In this document: one piece after another, positions 47,734 to 56,301 of the stretch
How positions within the stretch are numbered: position 1 is the stretch's first letter
Layout: every line of letters starts with the position of its first letter
DNA from: Parabacteroides goldsteinii
GTDB lineage: Bacteria > Bacteroidota > Bacteroidia > Bacteroidales > Tannerellaceae
Direction of reading: 5' to 3'
NCBI RefSeq assembly: GCF_015550595.1
Contig: NZ_JADNBB010000007.1
Coordinates: 124,001 to 188,000 of the forward strand
DNA: 64,000 nt
Notes under the pieces: generated by a model
Databases searched by the model: none
What the model was told of the DNA's origin: nothing
Seen by the model: only the letters and a program-made list of their open reading frames with translations
Position numbers and translations under genes: made by a program

Positions 47734-48222
47734 TTATTCGTTCGACATCTGTTTCAGTTTCTCTTTAATACGATTGAGCTTAACGGCCACATTATTACGT
47801 GATATACCGGTGATATCCGCCATTTCCTGATAACTTCTTTCTTCCAGCCAGAGCAGGATCAAAGCACGCTCCAAACGTCCCAGACAATTGATCATCCGGT
47901 AGAGTTCATGAAGTTGAGCCGTTTTATCTTCTTCCTCTGCCACCGCTTCCAGATCGACCGAGATAGGTACCACTTCCGGTCGTGACTTGGATTTGCGGAA
48001 AAAAGAGATACAAGTATTCAGTCCGATGCGATACACCCAGGTCGAAGCCTTACACTCGCCCCGGAAGCGGGGAAAAGCTTTCCATAGGTTGATCACGACT
48101 TCCTGATACAAGTCGTTCAGATTGTCCGGATCGGTAGCGTAGATATAGCATACCTTATATATCACTTGTTTGTATTCCTCTACAAGTTCTATAAACTCCT
48201 TCTCTTGTTGTTGTGCATTCAT
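47734..48222 (-). CDS. RNA polymerase ECF sigma factor
   Basis: A 162-residue sigma-70-family protein. Region 2 contains LNDLYQEVVINLWKAFPRF and STWVYRIGLNTCISFFRK. Region 4 has the helix-turn-helix YQEMADITGISRNNVAVKLNRIKEKLK. Length and layout are those of extracytoplasmic-function sigma factors. The gene is co-transcribed with the membrane protein downstream and divergent from the HzsA-like gene. Its targets are not known. Confidence 0.94.
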   Translation of the reverse strand: MNAQQQEKEFIELVEEYKQVIYKVCYIYATDPDNLNDLYQEVVINLWKAFPRFRGECKASTWVYRIGLNTCISFFRKSKSRPEVVPISVDLEAVAEEEDKTAQLHELYRMINCLGRLERALILLWLEERSYQEMADITGISRNNVAVKLNRIKEKLKQMSNE

Positions 48223-48333
48223 TAAGCTTGCTCTATCGTATTATTTACTATATCAGTCGTCAAAGAAATCGGAAAATTACAGTAAAGGAAGGAAAATTAA
48301 CAAAATAAATAAAGTCGATTACTGCAAAAGGGC

Positions 48334-48341
48334 TATTTTTG
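48334..48341 (+). promoter_or_regulatory. -7 box of the HzsA-like gene
   Basis: TATTTTTG matches TAnnTTTG, 49 bases before the start codon, in the 168-bp region between divergent sigma-factor and HzsA-like genes. Confidence 0.4.
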
Positions 48342-48390
48342 TCCTTATCGATAAGTAGACCAATCTATTACACATTCAAAGACGTAGCAT

Positions 48391-50754
48391 ATGAAAAACT
48401 ACAAGCTAATCTTTATACTCCTGGCAGTTGTGTATGGCGCAAACATACAACTCCCTGCCCAGCAAATGGTTCCCAAGACAATTACACTGACCCAAAAGGC
48501 AAAAGAACAACTGGCCGGTAAGCAGATATTATATATAGAGCGGGAACAGTATGCACCCGACCATCACAACACAGCCACCCTATTCCAGAAGGGAGAGATC
48601 AACGAGAGCAGTTTCTTTCCGGGAGGGGCGATGCGTATCTATGATGTCGACAGCGGGAATATCACGACACTGATAGAATTGAAAGACGGCGTGGTTCGTG
48701 ACCCGGAGTTATCTTTCGACGGGAAAAAGATCATCTTCTCCATGCGGAAGAACAAGGACGACTTTTATCATATCTATGAAATGAATGTGGACGGCAGCGG
48801 TATGAAACAGCTCACCTTCGCAGAAGGAGTATCCGATATCGATCCGCTTTACCTACCGGATGGAGGAATCGTATTCAGTTCTACCCGCCAACCGAAATAC
48901 TGTATGTGCAACCGCCATATTATGTGTAACCTCTACCGGATGGAGGCTGACGGTGCCAACATCACACAGATCGGCATCAGCACATTATTCGAAGGGCACT
49001 CTTCCCTATTGAGCGACGGAAGAATATTGTACGACCGTTGGGAATATGTAGACCGTAACTTCGGAGATGCCCAAGGATTATGGACGGTAAACCCGGACGG
49101 GACAAAGCATTCCATCTATTACGGTAACAATACCCAATCGCCGGGTGGTGTCATCGATGCACGACAAATCCCCGGAACCGATCAGGTTATCTGCATCTTC
49201 GGTTCCTGCCACGACCGCCCCTGGGGTGCACTGGCTATTATCGACCGCAAAAAAGGAGTGGACGGCGTAGAGCCAGTCCTGCAAATATGGCCGGAAGAAA
49301 GCCTGAAGCTGGTGGGTAAAGGTGACCTGGACTCTTTCAAATGGATCGAATACTTCTTCGAAGACCCTTATCCACTCAATGAGAACTTCTTCCTGACCTC
49401 AAGAACGATCTGGGCAAAGCCCGGCGGATGGATGCACCTGGACTCCAAATCGGGTATTTACCTGGTTGGCCGCGACGGTACACAGGAGCTGATACTTGAA
49501 GGCGACCGGAGCCTCTTCGACCCGATGATCATCGAATCGCGTCCCAAACCGCACGCCATTCCTTCGAACAGAAATTATACTGATAAGAAAGGAACCTTCT
49601 ACGTGCAGAACGTTTATCAAGGTACACACATGAAAGGTATAGAGCCCGGTACCGCAAAATATCTGCGAATCATCGAATCGCCGGAGAAAAGAACCTGGAC
49701 ACAGAGCGGCTGGGGCGGACAAGGTGAACAGGCCCCTGCTGTAAACTGGCATAGCTTCGAAAATAAACGTATCCTGGGAGAAGTTCCGGTAGAGGCGGAT
49801 GGCTCCGCCAACTTTGAAGTTCCTTCCGGCACGTTCGTCTACTTCCAGTTGCTGGATAAGGATAAAAAGATGATCCAGTCTATGCGAAGCGGCACAATGC
49901 TTATGCCGGGTGAGGTAAATGGCTGTATCGGTTGCCACGAAGACCGCCTGAGCATACCCAGCACCATGGGCCCAACCCCGTTGGCTCTGAAAAAAGCACC
50001 GGTCAAATTGAGCGGCTGGATGGGTAAAGCCCCAAAGAACTTCTCGTTCATGGAACAGGTACAACCCATCCTGGATAAAAGTTGCGTCCGTTGTCACGAC
50101 TTCGACCCGAAGAACCGCGACAAGCTCGTACTGGCAAAAGACAAGAACCCGTTCTTTAATGCTGCTTACGTAAACCTGTACGTTAAGAAAGAAATCAAGT
50201 TGGTAGGCGGCGGCCCGGCCCCGATACAAGAACCTTACACCTGGGGATCGCATGCCAGCAAACTAACCAAAGTGATCGACAGCGACCATCACGGCGTAAA
50301 GCTATCGGCCAAAGAGAAGGAGATCCTTTATACCTGGATGGACCTGAACGGCGTTTACTACCCGGTTTACGAGTCGGCATTCGACTCGACACTGGCAGGA
50401 CGAAGTCCGCTCTTTAACCAGGAAATAGAAGAGCTGAAACAACTGACCAATATAAACATATGGGATCTGAACCACCACGGACGGAAACTGACCGCGCAAA
50501 TATCCTTCGACCGCCCGGAGGCCAGCCCTTGCCTGGACGGCATACGGAACGATAAACAGAAGTATTCGCGCGCTGTCGAGATCATCCGGACCGGACAGAA
50601 GCGCCTGAAAGCCACGCCGCGCGGTGATATCGAAAAAGACCTTGTCCCCTGCGAACGCCACAAAGCGCAACTCCGCAAATATGCCGAACGGCTTAAGATC
50701 GAACAGCAGAACTGCTCGGTCATCGGGGAATACGGTAAAGTATACGACAGGTAA
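48391..50754 (+). CDS. HzsA-related exported protein with two c-heme motifs
   Basis: A 787-residue protein with a signal peptide (MKNYKLIFILLAVVYGANIQLPAQ in part). The N-terminal half contains PD40/TolB-like propeller units (DPELSFDGKKIIFSMRK, DIDPLYLPDGGIVFSSTRQPK in part). Two c-type heme-binding sites follow, CIGCH (about residue 512) and CVRCH (about 565), in a region like the middle domain of hydrazine synthase alpha subunits. A cysteine-rich patch (KYCMCNRHIMC) may bind another metal. Cytochrome-like proteins are unusual in fermentative gut bacteria. No hydrazine-pathway genes are present, so the reaction is unknown; a periplasmic redox or surface role is plausible. Confidence 0.8.
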   Translation: MKNYKLIFILLAVVYGANIQLPAQQMVPKTITLTQKAKEQLAGKQILYIEREQYAPDHHNTATLFQKGEINESSFFPGGAMRIYDVDSGNITTLIELKDGVVRDPELSFDGKKIIFSMRKNKDDFYHIYEMNVDGSGMKQLTFAEGVSDIDPLYLPDGGIVFSSTRQPKYCMCNRHIMCNLYRMEADGANITQIGISTLFEGHSSLLSDGRILYDRWEYVDRNFGDAQGLWTVNPDGTKHSIYYGNNTQSPGGVIDARQIPGTDQVICIFGSCHDRPWGALAIIDRKKGVDGVEPVLQIWPEESLKLVGKGDLDSFKWIEYFFEDPYPLNENFFLTSRTIWAKPGGWMHLDSKSGIYLVGRDGTQELILEGDRSLFDPMIIESRPKPHAIPSNRNYTDKKGTFYVQNVYQGTHMKGIEPGTAKYLRIIESPEKRTWTQSGWGGQGEQAPAVNWHSFENKRILGEVPVEADGSANFEVPSGTFVYFQLLDKDKKMIQSMRSGTMLMPGEVNGCIGCHEDRLSIPSTMGPTPLALKKAPVKLSGWMGKAPKNFSFMEQVQPILDKSCVRCHDFDPKNRDKLVLAKDKNPFFNAAYVNLYVKKEIKLVGGGPAPIQEPYTWGSHASKLTKVIDSDHHGVKLSAKEKEILYTWMDLNGVYYPVYESAFDSTLAGRSPLFNQEIEELKQLTNINIWDLNHHGRKLTAQISFDRPEASPCLDGIRNDKQKYSRAVEIIRTGQKRLKATPRGDIEKDLVPCERHKAQLRKYAERLKIEQQNCSVIGEYGKVYDR

Positions 50755-50789
50755 GCCGGAAAGTCTACCCGCCTGCGCTCAAAAATATT

Positions 50790-50905
50790 TTGCCATGCGG
50801 TTGGCAAAACTTTGTCACGCACAGGGCAAACTCTTGCCATGCCAGTGGCACAACCTTGCCAACCGCATGGCATGACTCTGTCACTGGTATGACAAGGCTT
50901 TGTCT
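50790..50905. repeat. Array of 22-nt tandem imperfect dyads (first array)
   Basis: Units begin at 50790, 50812, 50834, 50856, 50878 and a partial one at 50900, exactly 22 nt apart. Each follows TTGYCA-N6-TGGCAA plus a 4-nt spacer, so each is a small inverted repeat. Inner six bases vary. Unit 1 (TTGCCATGCGGTTGGCAA) is the reverse complement of unit 4 at 17 of 18 positions, and unit 3 that of unit 5 at 14 of 18. The array lies between convergent genes, 35 bases after the HzsA-like stop. Confidence 0.9.
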
Positions 50906-50916
50906 CTAATATGGAA

Positions 50917-51510
50917 CTATCTGTTGTTCTTGATAAGGTTCATAAACTCCTCGCGGGTCTTTGCCTGCTGGAAGAAGCCTGTGAAATCGGAAGTAGTAGT
51001 CAGGGAGTTTTGCTTTTCCACACCACGCATCTGCATACACATATGTTGTGCTTCGATCACGACCATTACACCCAGCGGATCGAGTGTCTGCTGGATACAA
51101 TCCTTGATCTGCATCGTCAGGCGTTCCTGGATCTGCAAACGACGGGCAAAGATATCCACCACCCGGGGTATCTTGCTTAAGCCTGTAATATATTTCTTAG
51201 GAATATAAGCGACATGTGCCTTCCCGAAGAATGGAAGCATATGATGCTCGCAAAGAGAGAAGAAATCGATATCTTTCACAATAACCATCTGCTTGTAATC
51301 TTCTTCCTGAAACATGGCGGAAGCCAATACTTTCGCAGGGTCTTCGTTATATCCTTTGGTTAAAAACTGCATAGCCTTCGCTACGCGTTCCGGCGTCTTA
51401 AGCAAACCTTCGCGTTCGGCATCCTCACCCAGCAAACCGAGTATTCCTTTGTAATGGCCTGCCAGTTCTTCACGTGCCGCCAAGGTCTTGTCGTTTATTT
51501 CTTCTATCAT
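50917..51510 (-). CDS. folE: GTP cyclohydrolase I
   Basis: Catalyses the first step from GTP to dihydroneopterin triphosphate for folate or related pterins. The 197 residues contain [19 protein letters not shown], the zinc ligands in [21 protein letters not shown] (quoted as [10 protein letters not shown]) and the later cysteine in [13 protein letters not shown]. Length is normal for bacterial FolE. The internal ATG (MIEEINDK) is preferred to one 14 codons upstream because it aligns with the usual start. It closes the DUF1599-to-folE run of genes. Confidence 0.95.
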   Translation of the reverse strand: MIEEINDKTLAAREELAGHYKGILGLLGEDAEREGLLKTPERVAKAMQFLTKGYNEDPAKVLASAMFQEEDYKQMVIVKDIDFFSLCEHHMLPFFGKAHVAYIPKKYITGLSKIPRVVDIFARRLQIQERLTMQIKDCIQQTLDPLGVMVVIEAQHMCMQMRGVEKQNSLTTTSDFTGFFQQAKTREEFMNLIKNNR

Positions 51511-51555
51511 TTTTGTATTATATAATAAAGGAAGGCGAAAGAGTTTTCGCACCTG

Positions 51556-52059
51556 TTAATTCAGAGGGATCTTTACTTCTTCTCTAACAATATACATTTC
51601 CTTTCCGAACGAAGGAAAAGCAGTCATCAGCTGGCGCTGCATATGGTAAGCTTCTTCGTGCGAACGGAAATCACCTACACGCAACCTCCAGAATGGAGCG
51701 GTATAAGTAACGTAGGTCGGGACGTCAGGGAAAAGTTCTTTTACCTTCTTCTCTTTCTCAAATGCTTCATCTTTCGACTTGCGCTGGTTGTTACCGGAGA
51801 AGACCTGTGTCCGGAAACCTTGTATCTTAAGGAAAGCAGTGCTATCCGTCTTCTCAACATTATCACCCGACAAACGTACTCCTACTAAATCCCGGAGAGC
51901 CTGGGGCTGGTTGATTATCACCTCGCCTTTACCCGGCTTCGAAGTCTGGAGGTCATCGAAGATTGTCTGAACCGATCCGTCGACACTTGTCTGTGCAGAC
52001 GCTCCGGTCACACAGGCCAGCAACATGAATAATAAAATGATACAAGGGAAATTCTTCAT
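51556..52059 (-). CDS. SPOR-domain exported protein
   Basis: A 167-residue protein with a signal peptide (CIILLFMLLACVTGASA) and a C-terminal SPOR-like domain (FRTQVFSGNNQRKSKDEAF, then FWRLRVGDFRSHEEAYHMQR in part). SPOR domains bind bare glycan strands at division sites. It lies between folE and tpiA, an order common in Bacteroidales. The internal start (MKNFPCI) is chosen because it begins the signal peptide; an ATG at 52080 adds seven residues. Confidence 0.8.
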   Translation of the reverse strand: MKNFPCIILLFMLLACVTGASAQTSVDGSVQTIFDDLQTSKPGKGEVIINQPQALRDLVGVRLSGDNVEKTDSTAFLKIQGFRTQVFSGNNQRKSKDEAFEKEKKVKELFPDVPTYVTYTAPFWRLRVGDFRSHEEAYHMQRQLMTAFPSFGKEMYIVREEVKIPLN

Positions 52060-52086
52060 TGTGATTGTTTTTATGTTCAAATCGAG

Positions 52087-52114
52087 AGGGAGGGAGCAGA
52101 ACCGCTCCTTCCCT
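52087..52114 (-). terminator. Hairpin after tpiA
   Basis: AGGGAGGGAGC (52087-52097) pairs with GCTCCTTCCCT (52104-52114), one mismatch, 6-nt loop. It lies 15 bases beyond the tpiA stop. It lacks a T run and resembles the rocD-rocF palindrome, so it may be a repeat-derived RNA-stabilising element. Confidence 0.5.
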
Positions 52115-52128
52115 ACAAGATAATGTCA

Positions 52129-52884
52129 TTAAAATGCTTCGATGATCGGCATGAATTTATCAACAGCCAGAGAAGCACCACCGATCAGACCACCGTCTAC
52201 GTTCGGTTTAGAGAACAATTCTTTAGCGTTACCTGCATTTGCGCTACCGCCATACAGAATTGTGCAATTGTCAGCTACTGTGTTACCGTATTTAGCAGCC
52301 AGTGTAGCACGGATGTGAGCGTGGATTTCTTCGGCCTGTTCAGCTGTAGCAGTCTTACCTGTTCCGATAGCCCATACCGGTTCGTAAGCCAGAACGATCT
52401 TACCGAAATCTTCAGCAGAAAGATCGAACAATGATTCTTTGATCTGAGCGTCTACCACTTCGAAATGTTTGCCGGCTTCTCTTTCTTCCAATACTTCACC
52501 GATACAGAAGATCGGAGTCAGACCGTTAGCCAGAGCCAGTTCAACTTTAGTTTTCAGGATAGCCGGAGTTTCGTGATAGTAAGCACGTCTTTCAGAGTGA
52601 CCGAGGATCACATATTTAGCACCTGTAGAAGCAACCATTGCAGCTGAAACTTCACCTGTGTAAGCTCCTTTTTCCTTATCTGCACAGTTTTCAGCAGCTA
52701 CACCGATCTTGTCTGTATCGATAGCAGCAGCGATGCTTGCCAGGTGAGTGAACGGAGTACCGATGATTACATCACAGTTGATAGCCTTGCCTTTCAGGGC
52801 TTCGTTTAATCCTTTTGCTAATTCCAGGCCTTCCTGAAGAGTTGTGTTCATCTTCCAGTTTCCTGCAACAATATTCTTTCTCAT
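52129..52884 (-). CDS. tpiA: Triosephosphate isomerase
   Basis: Interconverts dihydroxyacetone phosphate and glyceraldehyde 3-phosphate in glycolysis. The 251 residues carry the N-terminal GNWKMNT (catalytic lysine), [14 protein letters not shown] (histidine) and the catalytic glutamate block [16 protein letters not shown], followed by [11 protein letters not shown] and GLIGGASL for phosphate binding. Length is exactly typical. Codon choice is strongly biased, as expected for a highly expressed gene. Confidence 0.98.
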   Translation of the reverse strand: MRKNIVAGNWKMNTTLQEGLELAKGLNEALKGKAINCDVIIGTPFTHLASIAAAIDTDKIGVAAENCADKEKGAYTGEVSAAMVASTGAKYVILGHSERRAYYHETPAILKTKVELALANGLTPIFCIGEVLEEREAGKHFEVVDAQIKESLFDLSAEDFGKIVLAYEPVWAIGTGKTATAEQAEEIHAHIRATLAAKYGNTVADNCTILYGGSANAGNAKELFSKPNVDGGLIGGASLAVDKFMPIIEAF

Positions 52885-52918
52885 GATTTAATTAATTAAA
52901 TATATAAATAAAAATCTT

Positions 52919-54196
52919 CTATTCTGCCTTGTCTTTCCGTCTCCGGCGGAAACGGAAAAAGTCATATACCCAAACGAGCAGCAAAGGTACGGTAAAAGTT
53001 AATAGGATGGTTATTAGCCAGCCATCTTCTTTTTCTTTTGTTTTATTTACGTCGAGATGCTTCTCGATTTCAGCCTTCACATGTTCCTCGTCGGGAATAT
53101 CGTTGTAATGCCATTTACCCAGTACAGAACCGTCTTTCAACAGGACAAGCCCCGGGTTGGAACGGATGATCGTCTTCAGTAACACTTCATCGGCCATACG
53201 GAACGGATATTCGGCTCCGGTATTATCGCTCCATTCGTCGATCATCTCCGGAGAAGAGCCTGTGACGCAATAGAACGGCAATTCATATTCGAGGGCATAA
53301 TCGTAAATACTGTTGATCTCGTCGATACGTTCATCGTCCGCTGTTTCCAGCTTCGGGGCGACTAATAAAAGAACAGGATTAGGATTATGCAATATATCGT
53401 CTGTGACATCGTCTCCTTCGGCATTATAGATATTGAAAGAGGCCACCGGCGGTTCGTATCCCTTTTTCAGGAGTTCGGTCTTCGACTCCACGAAAGTCCA
53501 GGTACTGTCATTCTCCGGGTAGTCTTCCAGCGAGAATTCTTTCTTGACACCGTCTTTCTCATAAACAAAGGTGTAACGATATTCGTCTTCCGGTGCTCCG
53601 TCGGGAATAGCCATCAGCGATGGGATATTCGCCCCGATCTTATACGGACGGAAATCTATGACCGGCAGATGGTTATAGTTCCAATAGGCGAACCCGATAC
53701 CGGAGAAGTAAGAAAACAGGGCAACAAACCAATACACTTTAAAGGTAAAGCACTGAAACATCTTTCCGGAATTCATAAACACCATAATCGCCGCTGCGGA
53801 CAATACCAGGTTCTTGAAGAAGGTCTCCCAGTTGGAGATAACGATCGCATCACCGAAACAGCCACAATCGGAAACCGGATTGAACAGGGCCAGATATAAT
53901 GTCAGCGGCGTCATAAACGCCATGAAAAGTAAAACCAGAAAAGAATTATAGCGGCGGTATACGCCGAGCAACATACAAATACCCATCGCGAATTCGGCCG
54001 CCGATAGGGCAAAAGAGGCTAGAACGGTAAAGGGCTGCAAGAAATCCAGGCCGAAAGAAGTCAGATAATCGCCAATCTTAATGGCTCCCCCCATCGGATC
54101 GACCGCCTTCACAAAACCGGAAAAGATAAACACTACCCCGATCAATAGACGGCTGCACTCTGTCAGTATTTTTATCGCAGTCTCTTTATAGTTCAT
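52919..54196 (-). CDS. DoxX/MauE-like membrane protein (BT_3928 type)
   Basis: A 425-residue protein whose N-terminal half has about five membrane helices. RLLIGVVFIFSGFVKAVDP and the paired cysteines of PVSDCGCFGDAIV resemble DoxX/MauE-type redox membrane proteins. The C-terminal half is soluble and thioredoxin-fold-like (PVLLLVAPKLETADDERI, GLVLLKDGSVLGKWH) but lacks a CXXC pair. Then comes one more helix near the end with a basic tail. The family is conserved between DUF1599 and tpiA genes in Bacteroidales; its function is not established. Confidence 0.8.
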   Translation of the reverse strand: MNYKETAIKILTECSRLLIGVVFIFSGFVKAVDPMGGAIKIGDYLTSFGLDFLQPFTVLASFALSAAEFAMGICMLLGVYRRYNSFLVLLFMAFMTPLTLYLALFNPVSDCGCFGDAIVISNWETFFKNLVLSAAAIMVFMNSGKMFQCFTFKVYWFVALFSYFSGIGFAYWNYNHLPVIDFRPYKIGANIPSLMAIPDGAPEDEYRYTFVYEKDGVKKEFSLEDYPENDSTWTFVESKTELLKKGYEPPVASFNIYNAEGDDVTDDILHNPNPVLLLVAPKLETADDERIDEINSIYDYALEYELPFYCVTGSSPEMIDEWSDNTGAEYPFRMADEVLLKTIIRSNPGLVLLKDGSVLGKWHYNDIPDEEHVKAEIEKHLDVNKTKEKEDGWLITILLTFTVPLLLVWVYDFFRFRRRRKDKAE

Positions 54197-54199
54197 ATA

Positions 54200-54745
54200 T
54201 TATTCTTCGCCGTATTCCAGTTTGATCAAACCGAACAGGGCATAATTGATCATATCCATATAGTTGGCATCCACACCTTCCGAGACGATGGTCTTACCGC
54301 CGTGGCTTTCGATCTGCTTCGTACGGTAAATCTTCATCAGGATCAGGTCGGTATAAGAGCTGATACGCATGCTGCGCCAGGCCTCGTCGTAATCATGGTT
54401 CTTGGCATACATCAACTCCTTGGTCTCCGTAATATACTTATCGTACAATGCCAATGCTTCCTCATTCGTCATATCGGTGGTATCCGAAAAACCTTTGGCC
54501 AGCTGGATCAATCCGATCACCCCGTAATTAACGATGGCAACGAACTCGGGACGTATCCCTTCATCCACCATACTTACCCCTTTTATCTCGAGGCTGCGGA
54601 TACGGTTTGCTTTAATAAATATCTGGTCGGTCAACGACTGGGGACGCATGATCCGCCACGATGGACCGTAATCTTTCAACTTCTTTTCGAATAACTCCCG
54701 GCACTGGGAGATCACTTTCTCAAACTGTTCTTTCGTATCAGCCAT
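54200..54745 (-). CDS. DUF1599 protein
   Basis: A 181-residue soluble protein with two related halves, each holding a KxxDYxxxWR-type motif: LKDYGPSWRIMRPQSLTDQI (in the first) and KNHDYDEAWRSMRISSYTDL (in the second). The repeat structure and acidic residues suggest a MazG-like or nucleotide-binding all-alpha fold, but this is inference. It is first in the run toward folE. A TATCTTTG box at 54765-54772 sits so close that the ATG at 54745 (or 54754) must be the start. Confidence 0.82.
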   Translation of the reverse strand: MADTKEQFEKVISQCRELFEKKLKDYGPSWRIMRPQSLTDQIFIKANRIRSLEIKGVSMVDEGIRPEFVAIVNYGVIGLIQLAKGFSDTTDMTNEEALALYDKYITETKELMYAKNHDYDEAWRSMRISSYTDLILMKIYRTKQIESHGGKTIVSEGVDANYMDMINYALFGLIKLEYGEE

Positions 54746-54764
54746 ATCCAACATTATTATGCCG

Positions 54765-54772
54765 CAAAGATA
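54765..54772 (-). promoter_or_regulatory. -7 box of the DUF1599-tpiA-folE run
   Basis: TATCTTTG on the minus strand is an exact -7 match, 20 bases before the ATG at 54745. Confidence 0.5.
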
Positions 54773-54785
54773 GTAAAAAAACAAC

Positions 54786-54819
54786 AAAGGCACAGATGTA
54801 TGATTTCATCCGTGCCTTT
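54786..54819 (-). terminator. Terminator of the M23/LysM peptidase gene
   Basis: AAAGGCAC (54786-54793) pairs with GTGCCTTT (54812-54819), continued by GATG/CATC after one mismatch. On the minus strand it is followed by GTTGTTTTTTT, a textbook terminator 20 bases past the stop. Confidence 0.88.
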
Positions 54820-54838
54820 CCTTTATCTTAAAAATAAC

Positions 54839-56092
54839 TTATTTACAACGGATGGAACGACCTAATTTTAACACGGTTGTTTTAGATATTCCGTTCATTT
54901 CGCACAACTTGCTGACAGTTGTTCCGTATTTGGCAGCTAAAGCTCCCAGTGTATCGCCACTCTTGATACGGTGATAAACCGGCTCTGCAACCTGAGCAGT
55001 TGAAGCATTTCCTGTCAGTGAAGCAACAGGAGTCACAGCTTCTACAGTAGTTGTTTTAGTAGTCTTAGCCGCTGTTGTCTCAGCTTTCGCCGTAGTCTGT
55101 TTTGCGGCAGGCTTAGCTGCAGCTACTTCTTTGCCGGCACTGCAACGGATAGACTGTCCCAGACGAAGCATGCTAGTACTCTTGATACCGTTCAGACGAC
55201 AAAGTTCGTTCACAGTTGTTCCGTACATACGGGCGATCTTGCCTAATGTATCGCCGGATTTCACACGGTGATAAACCATCTGGTCGCTTGAAGAAGTATA
55301 GATATTACTCTTACGACCGTTAATCTTTATATTATGGAATACATAAGTGTCCTGGTGGGGAACTCCGTTCTCAAAGTCAATAATATCGGCCGGATTGAGA
55401 GCCTGACCTAAAAAGCGTGTTTCGAAATGAAGGTGGGAACCGGTAGAACGTCCGGTATTTCCTCCTAATGCGATCGGGTCACCTGCACGTACAATGTCAT
55501 TTACATCTACAAGCGATTTGGATAAGTGACCGTAAACTGTTTCCAGTCCATTCGGGTGGCGAACCACCAGGTAATTACCATATCCGCGACGTTCGAAATT
55601 ACGGATACGAACTTTACCGTCAAATGCCGCACGGATCGTATCGCCTACCTGAACTTTCAGGTCGATACCTTTATGCATACGACGACGACGGGGACCATAT
55701 TTGGAAGTTACTTTAATCTGACTGTCGATAGGAAGGGTAAAAGCGGAACAATCGATAGCACAAGAGTCTGGCATCTCGATCTTGGAACCTCCGCGGAAAG
55801 GATCTACCCAACGGGTATCCCAGTTTGAGCCGTATAATTCATCTGCCGGGAACAATAATTCTTCGTTTGCAGCAAGTGATTCATCCACTCTTGCATTAAT
55901 CTCTGCTAATTCTTTCAGTCCCATATCTTTTCTGATCGTTACGCGGTCAGCCATCAGTTCCGACACGCGCTTGTCCATCTTTACGATATGGATTGTCTGC
56001 TTTGGTGTATCTTTTCCTTCAGGATCTTTGGCCGATACAGCCGACACCATCAAGGAGGTACAGCAAATAAAAAGTAGTGCTTTTATCTTCAT
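54839..56092 (-). CDS. M23-family peptidoglycan endopeptidase with two LysM domains
   Basis: A 417-residue exported protein. The signal peptide (MKIKALLFICCTSLMVSAVSA in part) is followed by a coil, then the LytM/M23 domain with the zinc ligands in HKGIDLKVG-like text (MHKGIDLKVQ) and SHLHFETR, and two LysM modules (YHRVKSGDTLGKIARMYGTT in part, and YHRIKSGDTLGALAAKYG), joined by a linker rich in A, T and K. LysM binds glycan; M23 cuts peptide crosslinks, so it likely remodels the wall during growth or division. Both zinc motifs are intact. A 61-codon upstream extension is rejected because it would bury the signal peptide. Confidence 0.92.
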   Translation of the reverse strand: MKIKALLFICCTSLMVSAVSAKDPEGKDTPKQTIHIVKMDKRVSELMADRVTIRKDMGLKELAEINARVDESLAANEELLFPADELYGSNWDTRWVDPFRGGSKIEMPDSCAIDCSAFTLPIDSQIKVTSKYGPRRRRMHKGIDLKVQVGDTIRAAFDGKVRIRNFERRGYGNYLVVRHPNGLETVYGHLSKSLVDVNDIVRAGDPIALGGNTGRSTGSHLHFETRFLGQALNPADIIDFENGVPHQDTYVFHNIKINGRKSNIYTSSSDQMVYHRVKSGDTLGKIARMYGTTVNELCRLNGIKSTSMLRLGQSIRCSAGKEVAAAKPAAKQTTAKAETTAAKTTKTTTVEAVTPVASLTGNASTAQVAEPVYHRIKSGDTLGALAAKYGTTVSKLCEMNGISKTTVLKLGRSIRCK

Positions 56093-56301
56093 TTTTATCA
56101 TTTTTCGAAATATGGAATTCAGGAGTAAAATAAGCCGTGAAACAGCCCCTATTTTTACAAATCGACCAAAGTTCGTTATTTTGAGTAAGTTGACAAAATT
56201 CAATCCGGAAAAATTTCCGCAATGAAAGTGAAGAAATTCAAAAGCACCGCTTATTCTTACTGAAAAACAACGCATTACGCAAAAACATGTTTCACAACAT
56301 A

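Noticed and set aside
50790-50905. CRISPR array
   Set aside because: Units are 22 nt with no separate unique spacers of 30 nt or so; the variable part is only the six inner bases of each dyad, and no cas genes are nearby.
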